A stretch of DNA of 64,000 bases from NCBI RefSeq assembly GCF_012927305.1, contig NZ_JABBGH010000003.1, forward strand, positions 744,001 to 808,000, given 5' to 3'. The first letter of the stretch is position 1; each line of letters begins with the position of its first letter. Below are positions 14,876 through 23,198 of the stretch, piece after piece. A program made the translations under genes and the position numbers. The stretch comes from Hymenobacter polaris. Its GTDB lineage: Bacteria > Bacteroidota > Bacteroidia > Cytophagales > Hymenobacteraceae. The notes under the pieces were generated by a model that had not been told where the DNA came from, did no database searches, and saw only the letters and a program-made list of their open reading frames with translations.

Positions 14876-14883
14876 CAAAGGTA
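14876..14883 (-). promoter_or_regulatory. TAnnTTTG -7 element of deoC
   Basis: Reads TACCTTTG on the minus strand, 4 nt from the deoC ATG, with CCCTAGGG immediately upstream of it. The position predicts a leaderless or almost leaderless transcript. Confidence 0.55.
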
Positions 14884-14901
14884 CGCCCTAGGGCGAGGCA
14901 G

Positions 14902-16551
14902 CTATTCTATTATCAATCGCCGCACAGCCTGCTCGCCGCTTAATTGTACTTGCAGCGCGTATATGCCCGGTGCTAGCCCATTTAACTCTAGTTGGTAATC
15001 GTGTCCCGCTGGTATAGAAGCCGAGCGCACGAGCCGGCCTAGGGCGTCGAGCAGTGCAAACGTAGCCGAATTTGCGGCCGAAATGTGCATAATTGCAACA
15101 CCGCGGGCCGGATTAGGAGTCACGGTAAGCGTGGCGAAGGTTGTCGAAGTGGTGGTTGCCAACTCCGTGTCGAACGATTGCTTGTCGGCCAGCGCAGCTA
15201 GGTAGGCTGCCGGGCCACCAGTGGCAGGAAAAGGCAATGCCCCAAAGGTAGAGCCTGAACCGATTAAGCCGCCTACATATAACCTATTATCATTAATGGC
15301 CAATGCGTTGCAGGCGACAGTGTAGCGCGCGGGAGCTTGCTGCATCCAGATAATTTTACCAGCTACGTCGTTATCCACCAGCTTAACTACTACTACGCCG
15401 CTAGTATTTGAATTCGCTGCCGCATTGCCATCAAAGCTGAAGGAGTTACCCGAAATACCTGCGACATATACAGCACCACCGATAGCTGTTACAGCGCGAG
15501 CCACGCTGTTGCTGCCCACACCGCCGGCCTGCTTCACCCAGCCAATGCTAGCGGCGTTCCCCTCATCGGTCAGTTGAGCCACGAAAAGGTCTTGTGGCCC
15601 AAAGCTGGTAAGACGTGTATTACCTGCCTCGACAGTACCTACTAAAGAACCTGCCACATATACGCGATTATTGCTAACCGCCAATGCATTAGCTCCAATG
15701 CCATTTCCCTTTTGGCTGCCAGTCATTGGTAGCACCCAACTAACCTTAGGGCCAGTATCAGCATCAATAAGCTTGGCTACAAAAGCCCCCTCGTCAGTTA
15801 GCTGCTTACTGCCCAGCAGTGTAGTATTATAGTACGAGCCAGCCAGATATATATTGTTGCCTGCCACAGCTACCGCATTGCCAAAGGCATAGTTAGTCGG
15901 AAGTGTCCAGGCGTAGCTGCTGGCAGGGCCAGCATCAATGAGTTTAGCCAGATACAAATTATTGCTGCCAGTGTTGGGAAAGCTAGTGCTGCCAAAGCTA
16001 GCCATACCATCAAAGTACCCGGCTGCATACACCGCACCCCTAGCAACAGCCAGCGAGGATGCCGGGCCTCCGATTGGCTGCGTCCACACTAGCGCGCCAG
16101 CATCAGTGAGCTTGGTAAGGTAGCTCCCATTGCTGGCCGGGCTGCCACCCAGACCGGTTGGAGCATTTACTAAGCTGATAGCTACGTACACGGCATCACC
16201 GGCTGTGGCCAGCGCCGACACGTAGTCGCCGTCGGTGCTGCCGCCCGCCCGTTGCGCCCATACAAAATCCTGACTGGCAGGGCTCCATTTAGCCACAAAG
16301 GCATCTTTGCTAAAGCCTACGGTACTGCCACTGGTTACGGAGTTGGAAAGCGTAATGCTTCCCAGAACCAAACTGCTGTTGGAAAACCAGCCGGCTATGT
16401 ACACATTGCCTGCCGCGTCGGTAGCCACGGCTGTTACTTCAGAGTACCAACCGCCCCCTAGGGATATAGCTAACTGCCAAGTCGGAACCTGAGCGCGCGC
16501 AGCAGGCAACCCCACCAGAATTAGTAACAAGCTAAAGAACAAGTGTTTCAT
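14902..16551 (-). CDS. Secreted beta-propeller-like protein with T9SS type A sorting domain
   Basis: A 549-residue protein with signal peptide (FFSLLLILVGLPAARAQ) and repeated SBBP-like units: DAAGNVYIAGWFSN, AVARGAVYAAGYFDG, VAGNNIYLAGSYYN, VSNNRVYVAGSLVG, IGGAVYVAGISGN and INDNRLYVGGLIG, about one every 60 residues, forming a probable propeller. The last 75 residues are a type A C-terminal signal: LTVTPNPARGVAIMHI, then LDALGRLVRS and LNGLAPGIYALQV. This targets the protein through the type IX secretion system to the cell surface or medium. The TPNP motif and GxY end are diagnostic. AT content is somewhat higher than in neighbouring genes. Ligand unknown. Confidence 0.9.
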   Translation of the reverse strand: MKHLFFSLLLILVGLPAARAQVPTWQLAISLGGGWYSEVTAVATDAAGNVYIAGWFSNSSLVLGSITLSNSVTSGSTVGFSKDAFVAKWSPASQDFVWAQRAGGSTDGDYVSALATAGDAVYVAISLVNAPTGLGGSPASNGSYLTKLTDAGALVWTQPIGGPASSLAVARGAVYAAGYFDGMASFGSTSFPNTGSNNLYLAKLIDAGPASSYAWTLPTNYAFGNAVAVAGNNIYLAGSYYNTTLLGSKQLTDEGAFVAKLIDADTGPKVSWVLPMTGSQKGNGIGANALAVSNNRVYVAGSLVGTVEAGNTRLTSFGPQDLFVAQLTDEGNAASIGWVKQAGGVGSNSVARAVTAIGGAVYVAGISGNSFSFDGNAAANSNTSGVVVVKLVDNDVAGKIIWMQQAPARYTVACNALAINDNRLYVGGLIGSGSTFGALPFPATGGPAAYLAALADKQSFDTELATTTSTTFATLTVTPNPARGVAIMHISAANSATFALLDALGRLVRSASIPAGHDYQLELNGLAPGIYALQVQLSGEQAVRRLIIE

Positions 16552-16689
16552 GAGGAAAAGAATTGAATTAGGGTAATGAAGTGCGTTAGCGAGAGGAAGT
16601 TAACACGTATTAGCTTATCACTGATGCCGCTAGCTTATTTTTTTATTTAAGACTTGTTATGCTACCAACAACGTTGCTTATGGTAGCAC

Positions 16690-16724
16690 AAAAAAAGCCT
16701 GAGCATTAACGCTCAAGCTTTTTA
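16690..16724 (-). terminator. Rho-independent terminator of secA
   Basis: A hairpin (AAAAGC, GAGC with loop ATTAAC, GCTC, GCTTTTT) with a run of seven Ts on the minus strand, 25 bp beyond the secA stop. It could also act on the plus strand. Confidence 0.75.
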
Positions 16725-16749
16725 CTCTGCAGTCACCTGCCAGGGGGCC

Positions 16750-19700
16750 CTAGGCCTCTTCTACCAGCACACAGCGCTGGTCGGCCAGGTCCTGTTCCAC
16801 GGTCTTGTATTTCACGTCGCGCTTCAAGGTGCCGTCCATGTACTGCACGGTCACTTTGTCGTTGCGGTTGGCTACTTTCTGGCTGCGCACGGGCTCCTGC
16901 TTCAACACCTGAGGATTGAGGCCCAGCTCGGCGGCTTGGTCAATGTCTTCGGGGCCAGCCCCTAAGGAGGTATCCGACACGGCCTTTTCCACTTTCAGCT
17001 TAGGCTGTGGGGTGGGCAGCGGCAGTTCCTCGTCGTCGAAGTACAACTCGGGCTCGGCGAAGCCAGCTTCGGCGGCCACGGGCACGTCGGCGTAGAACAA
17101 GAAGTTGGCCGTTTCGTGGTTCACCTTGCCCAGCATACGTTTGAACAGCTCAAAGGCCTCGAACTTATACACCAGCAGCGGGTCTTTTTGCTCGTACACC
17201 GCGTTTTGCACTACCTGCTTCAGGTCGTCCATCTGGCGCAGGTGCTGGGTCCAGGCATCGTCGATGGTGCTCAATACGGCGCCCTTTTCCATCTGGCGCA
17301 CGATATCGAGGCCATTGGTGGCCTCGGCGCGGTGCAGGTTGGCAATCACCTGGGTGTGCTTGCGGCCGTCGGTGAAGGGGATGGCCACGTTCTCGTAGTG
17401 CGTGTTTTGGCGCAGCAGGTCGGTTATCATCGGCATGGCATTGCTGCCGATGTGCTCGTTCTTGCTGTCGTAGTAGCCCACAGCCTCGTCGTAGAGCTTC
17501 TGCGTGAGCGCCGGCGCGGCCAAGGCCGCAAATTCCTGCTGGCTGATGTGGGTCTCGTAGCCGAAGTCCTTCACCACGGCCAGCTTGAAGCTGGCGTAGT
17601 CGTTGGTGGTTTTGTTGCCGGCCGCGATGTCCTCGCTCACGTCATACACCAGGTTCAAAATATCCAGCTCCAGGCGCTCGCCAAATAGGGCGTTGCGGCG
17701 GCGGCGGTACACCACCTCGCGTTGGGCGTTCATCACGTCGTCGTACTCCAGCAGGCGCTTGCGGATGCCAAAGTTGTTTTCCTCCACCTTCTTCTGGGCG
17801 CGCTCAATCGAGGAGGTAATCATCGAGTGCTGAATCACTTCGCCCTCTTCCATGCCCATCTTGTCCATAAGCTTGGCAATGCGCTCCGAGCCGAACAGGC
17901 GCATCAGGTTGTCTTCCAGCGATACGAAGAACTGCGACGAGCCGGGGTCGCCCTGGCGGCCGGCGCGGCCCCGCAGCTGGCGGTCTACGCGGCGGCTTTC
18001 GTGGCGCTCGGTGCCGATGATGGCTAGGCCCCCCGACTCGCGCGAGGTTTCGCGCAGCTTGATGTCGGTGCCGCGGCCGGCCATGTTGGTGGCAATGGTC
18101 ACGGTGCCGGGGTAGCCGGCGGCGGCCACAATCTCGGCCTCGCGCTGGTTCTGCTTGGCGTTCAGCACCTGGTGCTTGATGCCGCGCAGCTTCAGCATGC
18201 GGCTCACTAGCTCGCTTATTTCGACGCTCGTCGTACCTACCAGCACCGGGCGGCCGGCTTGCACAAGCGCTTGAATTTCCTCGGCCACGGCATTGTACTT
18301 CTCGCGTACCGTGCGGTACACTTTATCATGCTGGTCCTGGCGCGAAATCACGCGGTTGGTCGGAATTACCACCACGTCGAGCTTGTAGATTTCCCACAGC
18401 TCGCCCGCTTCCGTTTCGGCCGTGCCGGTCATGCCGGCCAGCTTATGGTACATGCGGAAGTAGTTCTGCAAGGTTACCGTGGCGTAAGTCTGGGTGGCAT
18501 CCTCGATGCGCACGCCTTCCTTGGCCTCGATGGCCTGGTGCAAGCCGTCGGAGTAGCGGCGGCCTTCCATCACGCGGCCGGTCTGCTCATCCACGATTTT
18601 CACCTTGCCGTCCTCGCTCAGGATGTACTGGTCGTCGCGCTCAAACAGGGTGTAGGCCTTCAGCAGCTGGTTCACGGTGTGCACCCGCTCGCTCTTATCC
18701 TGGTAGTCTTGCAGCAACTGCTCCTTTTGCTGGAGCTTCTCCTCGGCGGTCAGGGCGTCTGCCTTCTCGATGTTAGCAATTTCCACCCCAATGTCGGGCA
18801 TGATGAACAGGTGCGGGTCTTCGCCCTGGGCCGTAATCAGGTCGATGCCCTTCTCGGTCAGCTCAATCTGGTTGTTTTTCTCGTCAATCGTGAAAAACAG
18901 CGGCTTGTCGGCCTCCGGCATCTGGCGCGAGTTGTCGGCCAGGTAGTGATTTTCAGTCTGCTGCAGCACCACGCGCATCCCCGACTCGCTCAAGAACTTG
19001 ATGAGCGGCTTGCTCTTGGGCAGGCCCCGGTAGGCGCGGAACAAGGCTAGGCCGCCGCTGCCATCCTTGCCATCTTCGGTGGCGCCGGTCTTGCCCTCGG
19101 CAATGGCCTTGCGGGCCTGCACCAGGTAGCTCTGCACCAGCTTCTTTTGCTCGTCCACGAGGCGCTGAATGCGGGGCTTGAGCTGCAAAAACTCGTGCAC
19201 GTCGCCCTTGGGCACCGGGCCCGAGATGATGAGCGGCGTGCGCGCATCGTCAATCAGCACCGAGTCCACCTCGTCCACCATGGCGTAGTGGTGCTTGCGC
19301 TGCACCAGCTCGCGCGGGTCGCGGGCCATGTTGTCGCGCAGGTAGTCGAAGCCAAACTCGTTGTTGGTGCCGTAGGTGATATCAGCCAGGTAGGCGTTGC
19401 GGCGCGCGTCGGTGTTGGGCTGGTGCTTGTCGATGCAGTCCACCGTCAAGCCGTGAAACTCAAACAGCGGCGCGTTCCACTCCGAGTCGCGCTTGGCCAG
19501 GTAGTCGTTCACCGTTACTAGGTGCACGCCGCGGCCCCCTAGGGCATTCAAGAAGGCCGGCAGGGTCGACACCAGCGTCTTGCCTTCACCGGTGGCCATC
19601 TCGGCAATCTTGCCCTGGTGCAGCACCACGCCGCCAATTAGCTGCACGTCGTAGTGCACCATATCCCAGGTAATCTCGGCACCGGCGGCCAGCCACTTAT

Positions 19701-20181
19701 TGCTCCAAATGGCCTTGTCGCCCTGAAACGTCACGTTCGGGTGCGAGGCGGCGTAGTCGCGGTCCAGGTCGGTGGCCGTTACTACCAACTGGCCGTTTTG
19801 GGCAAAGCGGCGGGCGGTTTCCTTCACGATGGCAAAGGCCTGGGGCAGCACCGCCAGCAGCGCCGCTTCGAGGTCCTTGTTGCGCTGCTTTTCCAGCACG
19901 TCAATCTGCTCGAATAGCTGCTCCTTGCGAGTGACGTCCAGGTTGGGCTGGTCATCAATCTGGCCCTGCAAGCCGGCAATCTGGCCGTCGAGGCCGCTAA
20001 GCTGCCCGTCGATTTGCTGGCGAACTTCCTGGGTGCGCTGGCGAAGCTGGTCGTCGGTCAGGCCAGCCAGTTTGGCATATTCAGCGTTGATGAGAGCCAC
20101 GTAAGGCACCACGTCCTTGAGGTCCTTCTCAGCTTTGGAGCCAAACAGCTTGGCGACGGTTTTACCAAGGAAATCTAACAT
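16750..20181 (-). CDS. secA: Preprotein translocase ATPase SecA
   Basis: An 1143-residue ATPase that drives secretory proteins through SecYEG. Nucleotide-binding motifs are intact: EMATGEGKTLVST near residue 200 (Walker A) and MVDEVDSVLIDDARTPLIIS near 300 (Walker B/DEAD-like), with MAGRGTDI and QLRGRAGRQGDPGSS in the second helicase domain. It is longer than the roughly 900 residues of E. coli SecA because of insertions usual in Bacteroidota (a charged insert around 345-370 with EGKTGATEDGKDG, and an N-terminal coiled coil around 50-100). The C-terminal zinc-binding cysteine cluster of SecB-dependent SecA proteins is absent. The TAG stop lies in CCTAGG; a promoter element is seen at 20222-20229. 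Confidence 0.97.
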   Translation of the reverse strand: MLDFLGKTVAKLFGSKAEKDLKDVVPYVALINAEYAKLAGLTDDQLRQRTQEVRQQIDGQLSGLDGQIAGLQGQIDDQPNLDVTRKEQLFEQIDVLEKQRNKDLEAALLAVLPQAFAIVKETARRFAQNGQLVVTATDLDRDYAASHPNVTFQGDKAIWSNKWLAAGAEITWDMVHYDVQLIGGVVLHQGKIAEMATGEGKTLVSTLPAFLNALGGRGVHLVTVNDYLAKRDSEWNAPLFEFHGLTVDCIDKHQPNTDARRNAYLADITYGTNNEFGFDYLRDNMARDPRELVQRKHHYAMVDEVDSVLIDDARTPLIISGPVPKGDVHEFLQLKPRIQRLVDEQKKLVQSYLVQARKAIAEGKTGATEDGKDGSGGLALFRAYRGLPKSKPLIKFLSESGMRVVLQQTENHYLADNSRQMPEADKPLFFTIDEKNNQIELTEKGIDLITAQGEDPHLFIMPDIGVEIANIEKADALTAEEKLQQKEQLLQDYQDKSERVHTVNQLLKAYTLFERDDQYILSEDGKVKIVDEQTGRVMEGRRYSDGLHQAIEAKEGVRIEDATQTYATVTLQNYFRMYHKLAGMTGTAETEAGELWEIYKLDVVVIPTNRVISRQDQHDKVYRTVREKYNAVAEEIQALVQAGRPVLVGTTSVEISELVSRMLKLRGIKHQVLNAKQNQREAEIVAAAGYPGTVTIATNMAGRGTDIKLRETSRESGGLAIIGTERHESRRVDRQLRGRAGRQGDPGSSQFFVSLEDNLMRLFGSERIAKLMDKMGMEEGEVIQHSMITSSIERAQKKVEENNFGIRKRLLEYDDVMNAQREVVYRRRRNALFGERLELDILNLVYDVSEDIAAGNKTTNDYASFKLAVVKDFGYETHISQQEFAALAAPALTQKLYDEAVGYYDSKNEHIGSNAMPMITDLLRQNTHYENVAIPFTDGRKHTQVIANLHRAEATNGLDIVRQMEKGAVLSTIDDAWTQHLRQMDDLKQVVQNAVYEQKDPLLVYKFEAFELFKRMLGKVNHETANFLFYADVPVAAEAGFAEPELYFDDEELPLPTPQPKLKVEKAVSDTSLGAGPEDIDQAAELGLNPQVLKQEPVRSQKVANRNDKVTVQYMDGTLKRDVKYKTVEQDLADQRCVLVEEA

Positions 20182-20221
20182 CGGGGGAATTATTTACAGG
20201 AATAAAGCGGCGCGTTCCGAG

Positions 20222-20229
20222 CAAATTTA
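20222..20229 (-). promoter_or_regulatory. TAnnTTTG -7 element of secA
   Basis: TAAATTTG on the minus strand, 40 nt upstream of the secA ATG, the only such element in the gap; consistent with a short 5' UTR. Confidence 0.5.
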
Positions 20230-20268
20230 CGGCCTGCCCGCCGAACCGGGCGGCGCGCCGTAAACTAT

Positions 20269-20303
20269 AAAACCCCGCTAACTCAAAAAGAGTGCGGGGT
20301 TTT
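20269..20303 (-). terminator. Rho-independent terminator downstream of the Arg/Tyr-rich gene
   Basis: AAAACCCCGC and GCGGGGTTTT pair across a 15-nt loop. It is bidirectional in form and lies 60 bp beyond the small secreted protein gene on the minus strand, upstream of the secA promoter. Confidence 0.75.
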
Positions 20304-20363
20304 AAGCGCTGCAACTTTGGCAGTCTGGTGCGTGGCAGCTGTCCTAGGGCCCTGCTACGGCCT

Positions 20364-20627
20364 TCAAGGCCGGATAATGACGGCCGGCCGGCGGTAGTAG
20401 CGGGGCCGCGGCCGGTAGTAGTAGGGCCTGGGGCGGTAGTAAGAGCGCCCGCCGTAGTAGCGATAAGGCGCGGCGTGGTAGTAGCGCGGCCGGTAGTAGT
20501 AGGGCCTGGGGTACGGGCGCGGCCGGTAGTAGCCGCGCCGATAATACCCGCGCTGAGCCTGGGCTGGCTGGGCGGCGCCGGCCAGCAGCCCTAGGCCCAG
20601 CAGCAGGCCAAAAAGGAAGCGTTTCAT
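20364..20627 (-). CDS. Small secreted Arg/Tyr/Pro-rich protein
   Basis: An 87-residue protein: a signal peptide (FLFGLLLGLGLLAGAAQPAQAQ, cut near residue 25), then a mature part made almost only of Arg, Tyr and Pro with a few Gly and His. The units RPRPYYYRPR and GYYRRGYYRP recur irregularly. The mature peptide is strongly basic and aromatic, with no cysteine. Similar short proteins occur in Hymenobacter-type genomes but I know of no assigned function; surface coating, adhesion to polyanions, or an antimicrobial or structural role are guesses. The DNA repeats (GGCCGGTAGTAGTAGGGCCTGGGG occurs twice in part) suggest expansion by slippage. It has its own terminator. Confidence 0.7.
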   Translation of the reverse strand: MKRFLFGLLLGLGLLAGAAQPAQAQRGYYRRGYYRPRPYPRPYYYRPRYYHAAPYRYYGGRSYYRPRPYYYRPRPRYYRRPAVIIRP

Positions 20628-20676
20628 GAGGTAGCTAATAGCGTGAGTTAATTGGATGGGCTAGCGGCCGCCGGGC

Positions 20677-21828
20677 TTAATGGGCAGCCCGAAACTGCCG
20701 AAAAAACTCGCGCAAGTCGGCCGCCAACAGGCCGGGTTGCTCTAAGGCGGCGAAATGGCCGCCGCGGGGCATTTCTTGCCAGTGCTGCACGTTGAAGAAG
20801 CGCTCGGCAAACTCGCGCGGGGCGGGCGTGATGTCTTTCGGGAAGATGGCGAAGCCAGTGGGCACGCTCACGTGAGTGGGGGCCCCTAGGGCCAGATTGT
20901 GCATGGTTTCGTAGTAGAGGCGCACCGACGAGCCAATGGTTTGCGTTACCCAGTAAATCATGACGTTGGTGAGCAAGTCGTCCTTCAAAAAGGTGTGCTC
21001 GATGTTGCCATCGTTGTCGCTCCAGGCGTGAAATTTCTCAATAATCCAGCCCAGCAGGCCCACCGGCGAATCATTCAGACCATAGGCCAGCGTCTCGGGC
21101 TTAGTGCCCTGTATCTTCTGGTAGCCCGCTTCTTTTTCCTGCCAGGCCTTGTTTTTCACCAGCCAGGCCTTCTCTGTCAGCGATAAGTCGGGTAGCTTAT
21201 CGGCCGACTTGGCGTGGGTGCTGGGCACGTCGGTGAGGTGAATGGCCAGCAGCGAGCCAGCGTGGTGCAGCGCCAGCTGCTCGGTAATGCTGCTGCCCCA
21301 GTCGCCGCCGTGCGCTACGAACTGCTTATATCCTAGGGTCTTGGCCATTAGCTCATGTAGCACGTCGGCCATGCGCTTGGCGTCGTAGCCTTTCTCCGCG
21401 GGCCGGTCCGAGAAGCCGTAGCCCGGCAGGTCGGGCACTATCACCGTGAAGGCGTCTTCGGCGCGGCCACCGTGCGCCGCCGGGTCGGTGAGCAGCGGAA
21501 TGAGCTTTAGCATCCGAAAGAAGGAATCGGGCCAGCCGTGGGTCAGCAGCAGCGGCAGCGGGTTGGGGCCCTGGCCTTCTATTTTCAGAAAATGCAGCCC
21601 TAGGCCCGCTACCTCGGCCTTGAACTGCGGAAAGGCATTGAGCTTGGCTTCCTGCGCGCGCCAGTCATAGCTGTGCTGCCAATAGTCGGCCAACTGCTTC
21701 AGGTACGCGCGGTCGGTGCCGTAGTCCCATCCGGCATCCTCTACCTCGTCGGGCCAGCGGGTGTGGGCCAGGCGGTTTTGCAGGTCGGTTAGCGCGGGTT
21801 CGGGTACGTTGATTTTGAACGGCTGCAT
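20677..21828 (-). CDS. Epoxide hydrolase family alpha/beta hydrolase
   Basis: A 383-residue protein with the EHN N-terminal domain (PFKINVPEPALTDLQNRLAHT, PDEVEDAGWDYGTD) followed by an alpha/beta-hydrolase core. The oxyanion motif is LLTHGWPDSF, the nucleophile elbow GGDWGSSI has Asp as nucleophile, and the catalytic His is in MPRGGHFAALEQP near the C-terminus. It would open epoxides to diols through an ester intermediate, as in the microsomal-type enzymes; natural substrates of bacterial members are mostly unknown. No signal peptide, so cytoplasmic. It lies between the glf terminator and the Arg/Tyr-rich gene and appears monocistronic. Confidence 0.92.
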   Translation of the reverse strand: MQPFKINVPEPALTDLQNRLAHTRWPDEVEDAGWDYGTDRAYLKQLADYWQHSYDWRAQEAKLNAFPQFKAEVAGLGLHFLKIEGQGPNPLPLLLTHGWPDSFFRMLKLIPLLTDPAAHGGRAEDAFTVIVPDLPGYGFSDRPAEKGYDAKRMADVLHELMAKTLGYKQFVAHGGDWGSSITEQLALHHAGSLLAIHLTDVPSTHAKSADKLPDLSLTEKAWLVKNKAWQEKEAGYQKIQGTKPETLAYGLNDSPVGLLGWIIEKFHAWSDNDGNIEHTFLKDDLLTNVMIYWVTQTIGSSVRLYYETMHNLALGAPTHVSVPTGFAIFPKDITPAPREFAERFFNVQHWQEMPRGGHFAALEQPGLLAADLREFFRQFRAAH

Positions 21829-21859
21829 AGCGGGCGGTGTGGAAAAAGGGTAGAAAGCA

Positions 21860-21890
21860 AAAATGCCCTACCGAGCTGGTAGGGCATTTT
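21860..21890 (-). terminator. Rho-independent terminator of glf
   Basis: AAAATGCCCTACC and GGTAGGGCATTTT pair perfectly across GAGCT. It follows the UDP-galactopyranose mutase stop by 28 bp on the minus strand. Confidence 0.85.
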
Positions 21891-21917
21891 CTTACGTAGT
21901 CAGGGGCCCTAGGGCTA

Positions 21918-23096
21918 CTACTCTTTCGAAGGCTCGCGGTTCACGATTTTCTCCACCAGCGACGACGAGCCGGCAATGGCCGGGCGGGCGGGTTTAGCCG
22001 CTTCGTCCTTGTCCGTCAGCTTCTTATACAGCGTCAGGGCCTGGGCCACCACCTGGTCCATGTTGTAGTACTTGTAGGTAGCCAGGCGGCCCACAAAGTG
22101 CACACCGGGGGTTTCATCAGCCGCCTTCTTGTACTTGGCGTACAGCTCGGCGTTCTCCGGCATCGGAATGGGGTAGTAGGGGTCGCCCTCGGCCTGCGGG
22201 TACTCGTACACGATGGCCGTTTTGGGGTGCTGCTGGCCGGTGAGGGCCTTAAACTCGGTGATGCGCGTGTAGGCGTGCTCGTTGGGGAAGTTGACCACCG
22301 GGGCGGCCAAGTGCTTCTCCTCGTTCAGCGTATCGTGCTTGAACTCGAGCGAGCGGTAGGGCAGCTTGCCAAACTTGAAGTCGAAATACTCGTCTACCGG
22401 ACCCGTAAAAATCATCTCCTTAAAGGGGATGAATTTGATAACCTCGTGGTAGTCGGTGTTCAACATTACCTTGATATTCGGGTGGTTGAGCATGTTCTCA
22501 AACATCCGGGTGTAGCCGTGCAGGGGCATGGCCTGGTAGGTATCGGTGAAGTAGCGGTCGTCGCGGTTGGTGCGGGTAGGCACACGGCTCGTCACGCTCT
22601 TGTCCAGCTGCGAGGGGTCCAGGCCCCACTGCTTATTGGTGTAATTCTTGAAAAACTTGTTGTACAGCTCGCGGCCCACTTTGCTCACTACCACGTCCTC
22701 GCTGGTCTTAACAACTGGCACATCCTCGGCCACCGATTGGAAGAACTCCTCTACCTGGAAGCTGGTCAGGTTTAGGCCGTACAGCTTATTGATGGTGTCG
22801 AGGTTAATGGGCATTGGCACCAGTTGGCCATCTACCGAAGCTAGCACGCGGTGCTCATAAGGGCGCCACTCGGTAAAATTGCCGAGGTAGTCGAACACGT
22901 CCTTCGAGTTGGTGTGAAAAATGTGCGGACCGTACTTGTGCACCATGATGCCCGCATCATTATAATGGTCGTAAGCATTCCCCCCAATGTGGTTGCGCTT
23001 GTCGATGATGAGCACTTTTTTGTTGCTACGGGTCGCCAGGCGCTCGGCCAAAACGCTACCAGCAAAGCCGGCTCCCACAATGAGATAGTCGAACAT
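21918..23096 (-). CDS. glf: UDP-galactopyranose mutase
   Basis: A 392-residue FAD enzyme that converts UDP-galactopyranose to UDP-galactofuranose for envelope glycans. The N-terminal FAD site DYLIVGAGFAGSVLAERLA is intact, followed by NHIGGNAYDHYNDAGIMVHKYGPHIFHT, a family hallmark. Later QWGLDPSQLDKSVTSRVP and GRLATYKYYNMDQVVAQAL (FAD/substrate contacts) match closely. The C-terminus has about 25 extra residues rich in Lys, Ala and Ser. It precedes, on the same strand, no gene before its terminator; the glycosyltransferase at 23199 lies 102 bp upstream and is probably in the same glycan pathway. Confidence 0.96.
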   Translation of the reverse strand: MFDYLIVGAGFAGSVLAERLATRSNKKVLIIDKRNHIGGNAYDHYNDAGIMVHKYGPHIFHTNSKDVFDYLGNFTEWRPYEHRVLASVDGQLVPMPINLDTINKLYGLNLTSFQVEEFFQSVAEDVPVVKTSEDVVVSKVGRELYNKFFKNYTNKQWGLDPSQLDKSVTSRVPTRTNRDDRYFTDTYQAMPLHGYTRMFENMLNHPNIKVMLNTDYHEVIKFIPFKEMIFTGPVDEYFDFKFGKLPYRSLEFKHDTLNEEKHLAAPVVNFPNEHAYTRITEFKALTGQQHPKTAIVYEYPQAEGDPYYPIPMPENAELYAKYKKAADETPGVHFVGRLATYKYYNMDQVVAQALTLYKKLTDKDEAAKPARPAIAGSSSLVEKIVNREPSKE

Positions 23097-23198
23097 AGAA
23101 AGGGACCTGAAAAAGGTTAGGAAATGACTATGAGTAAAAAAACCTTAAAAATTATTCGAAAAATACTACGCAGATACGCTGGTTAGCAAGAAGCTGAG

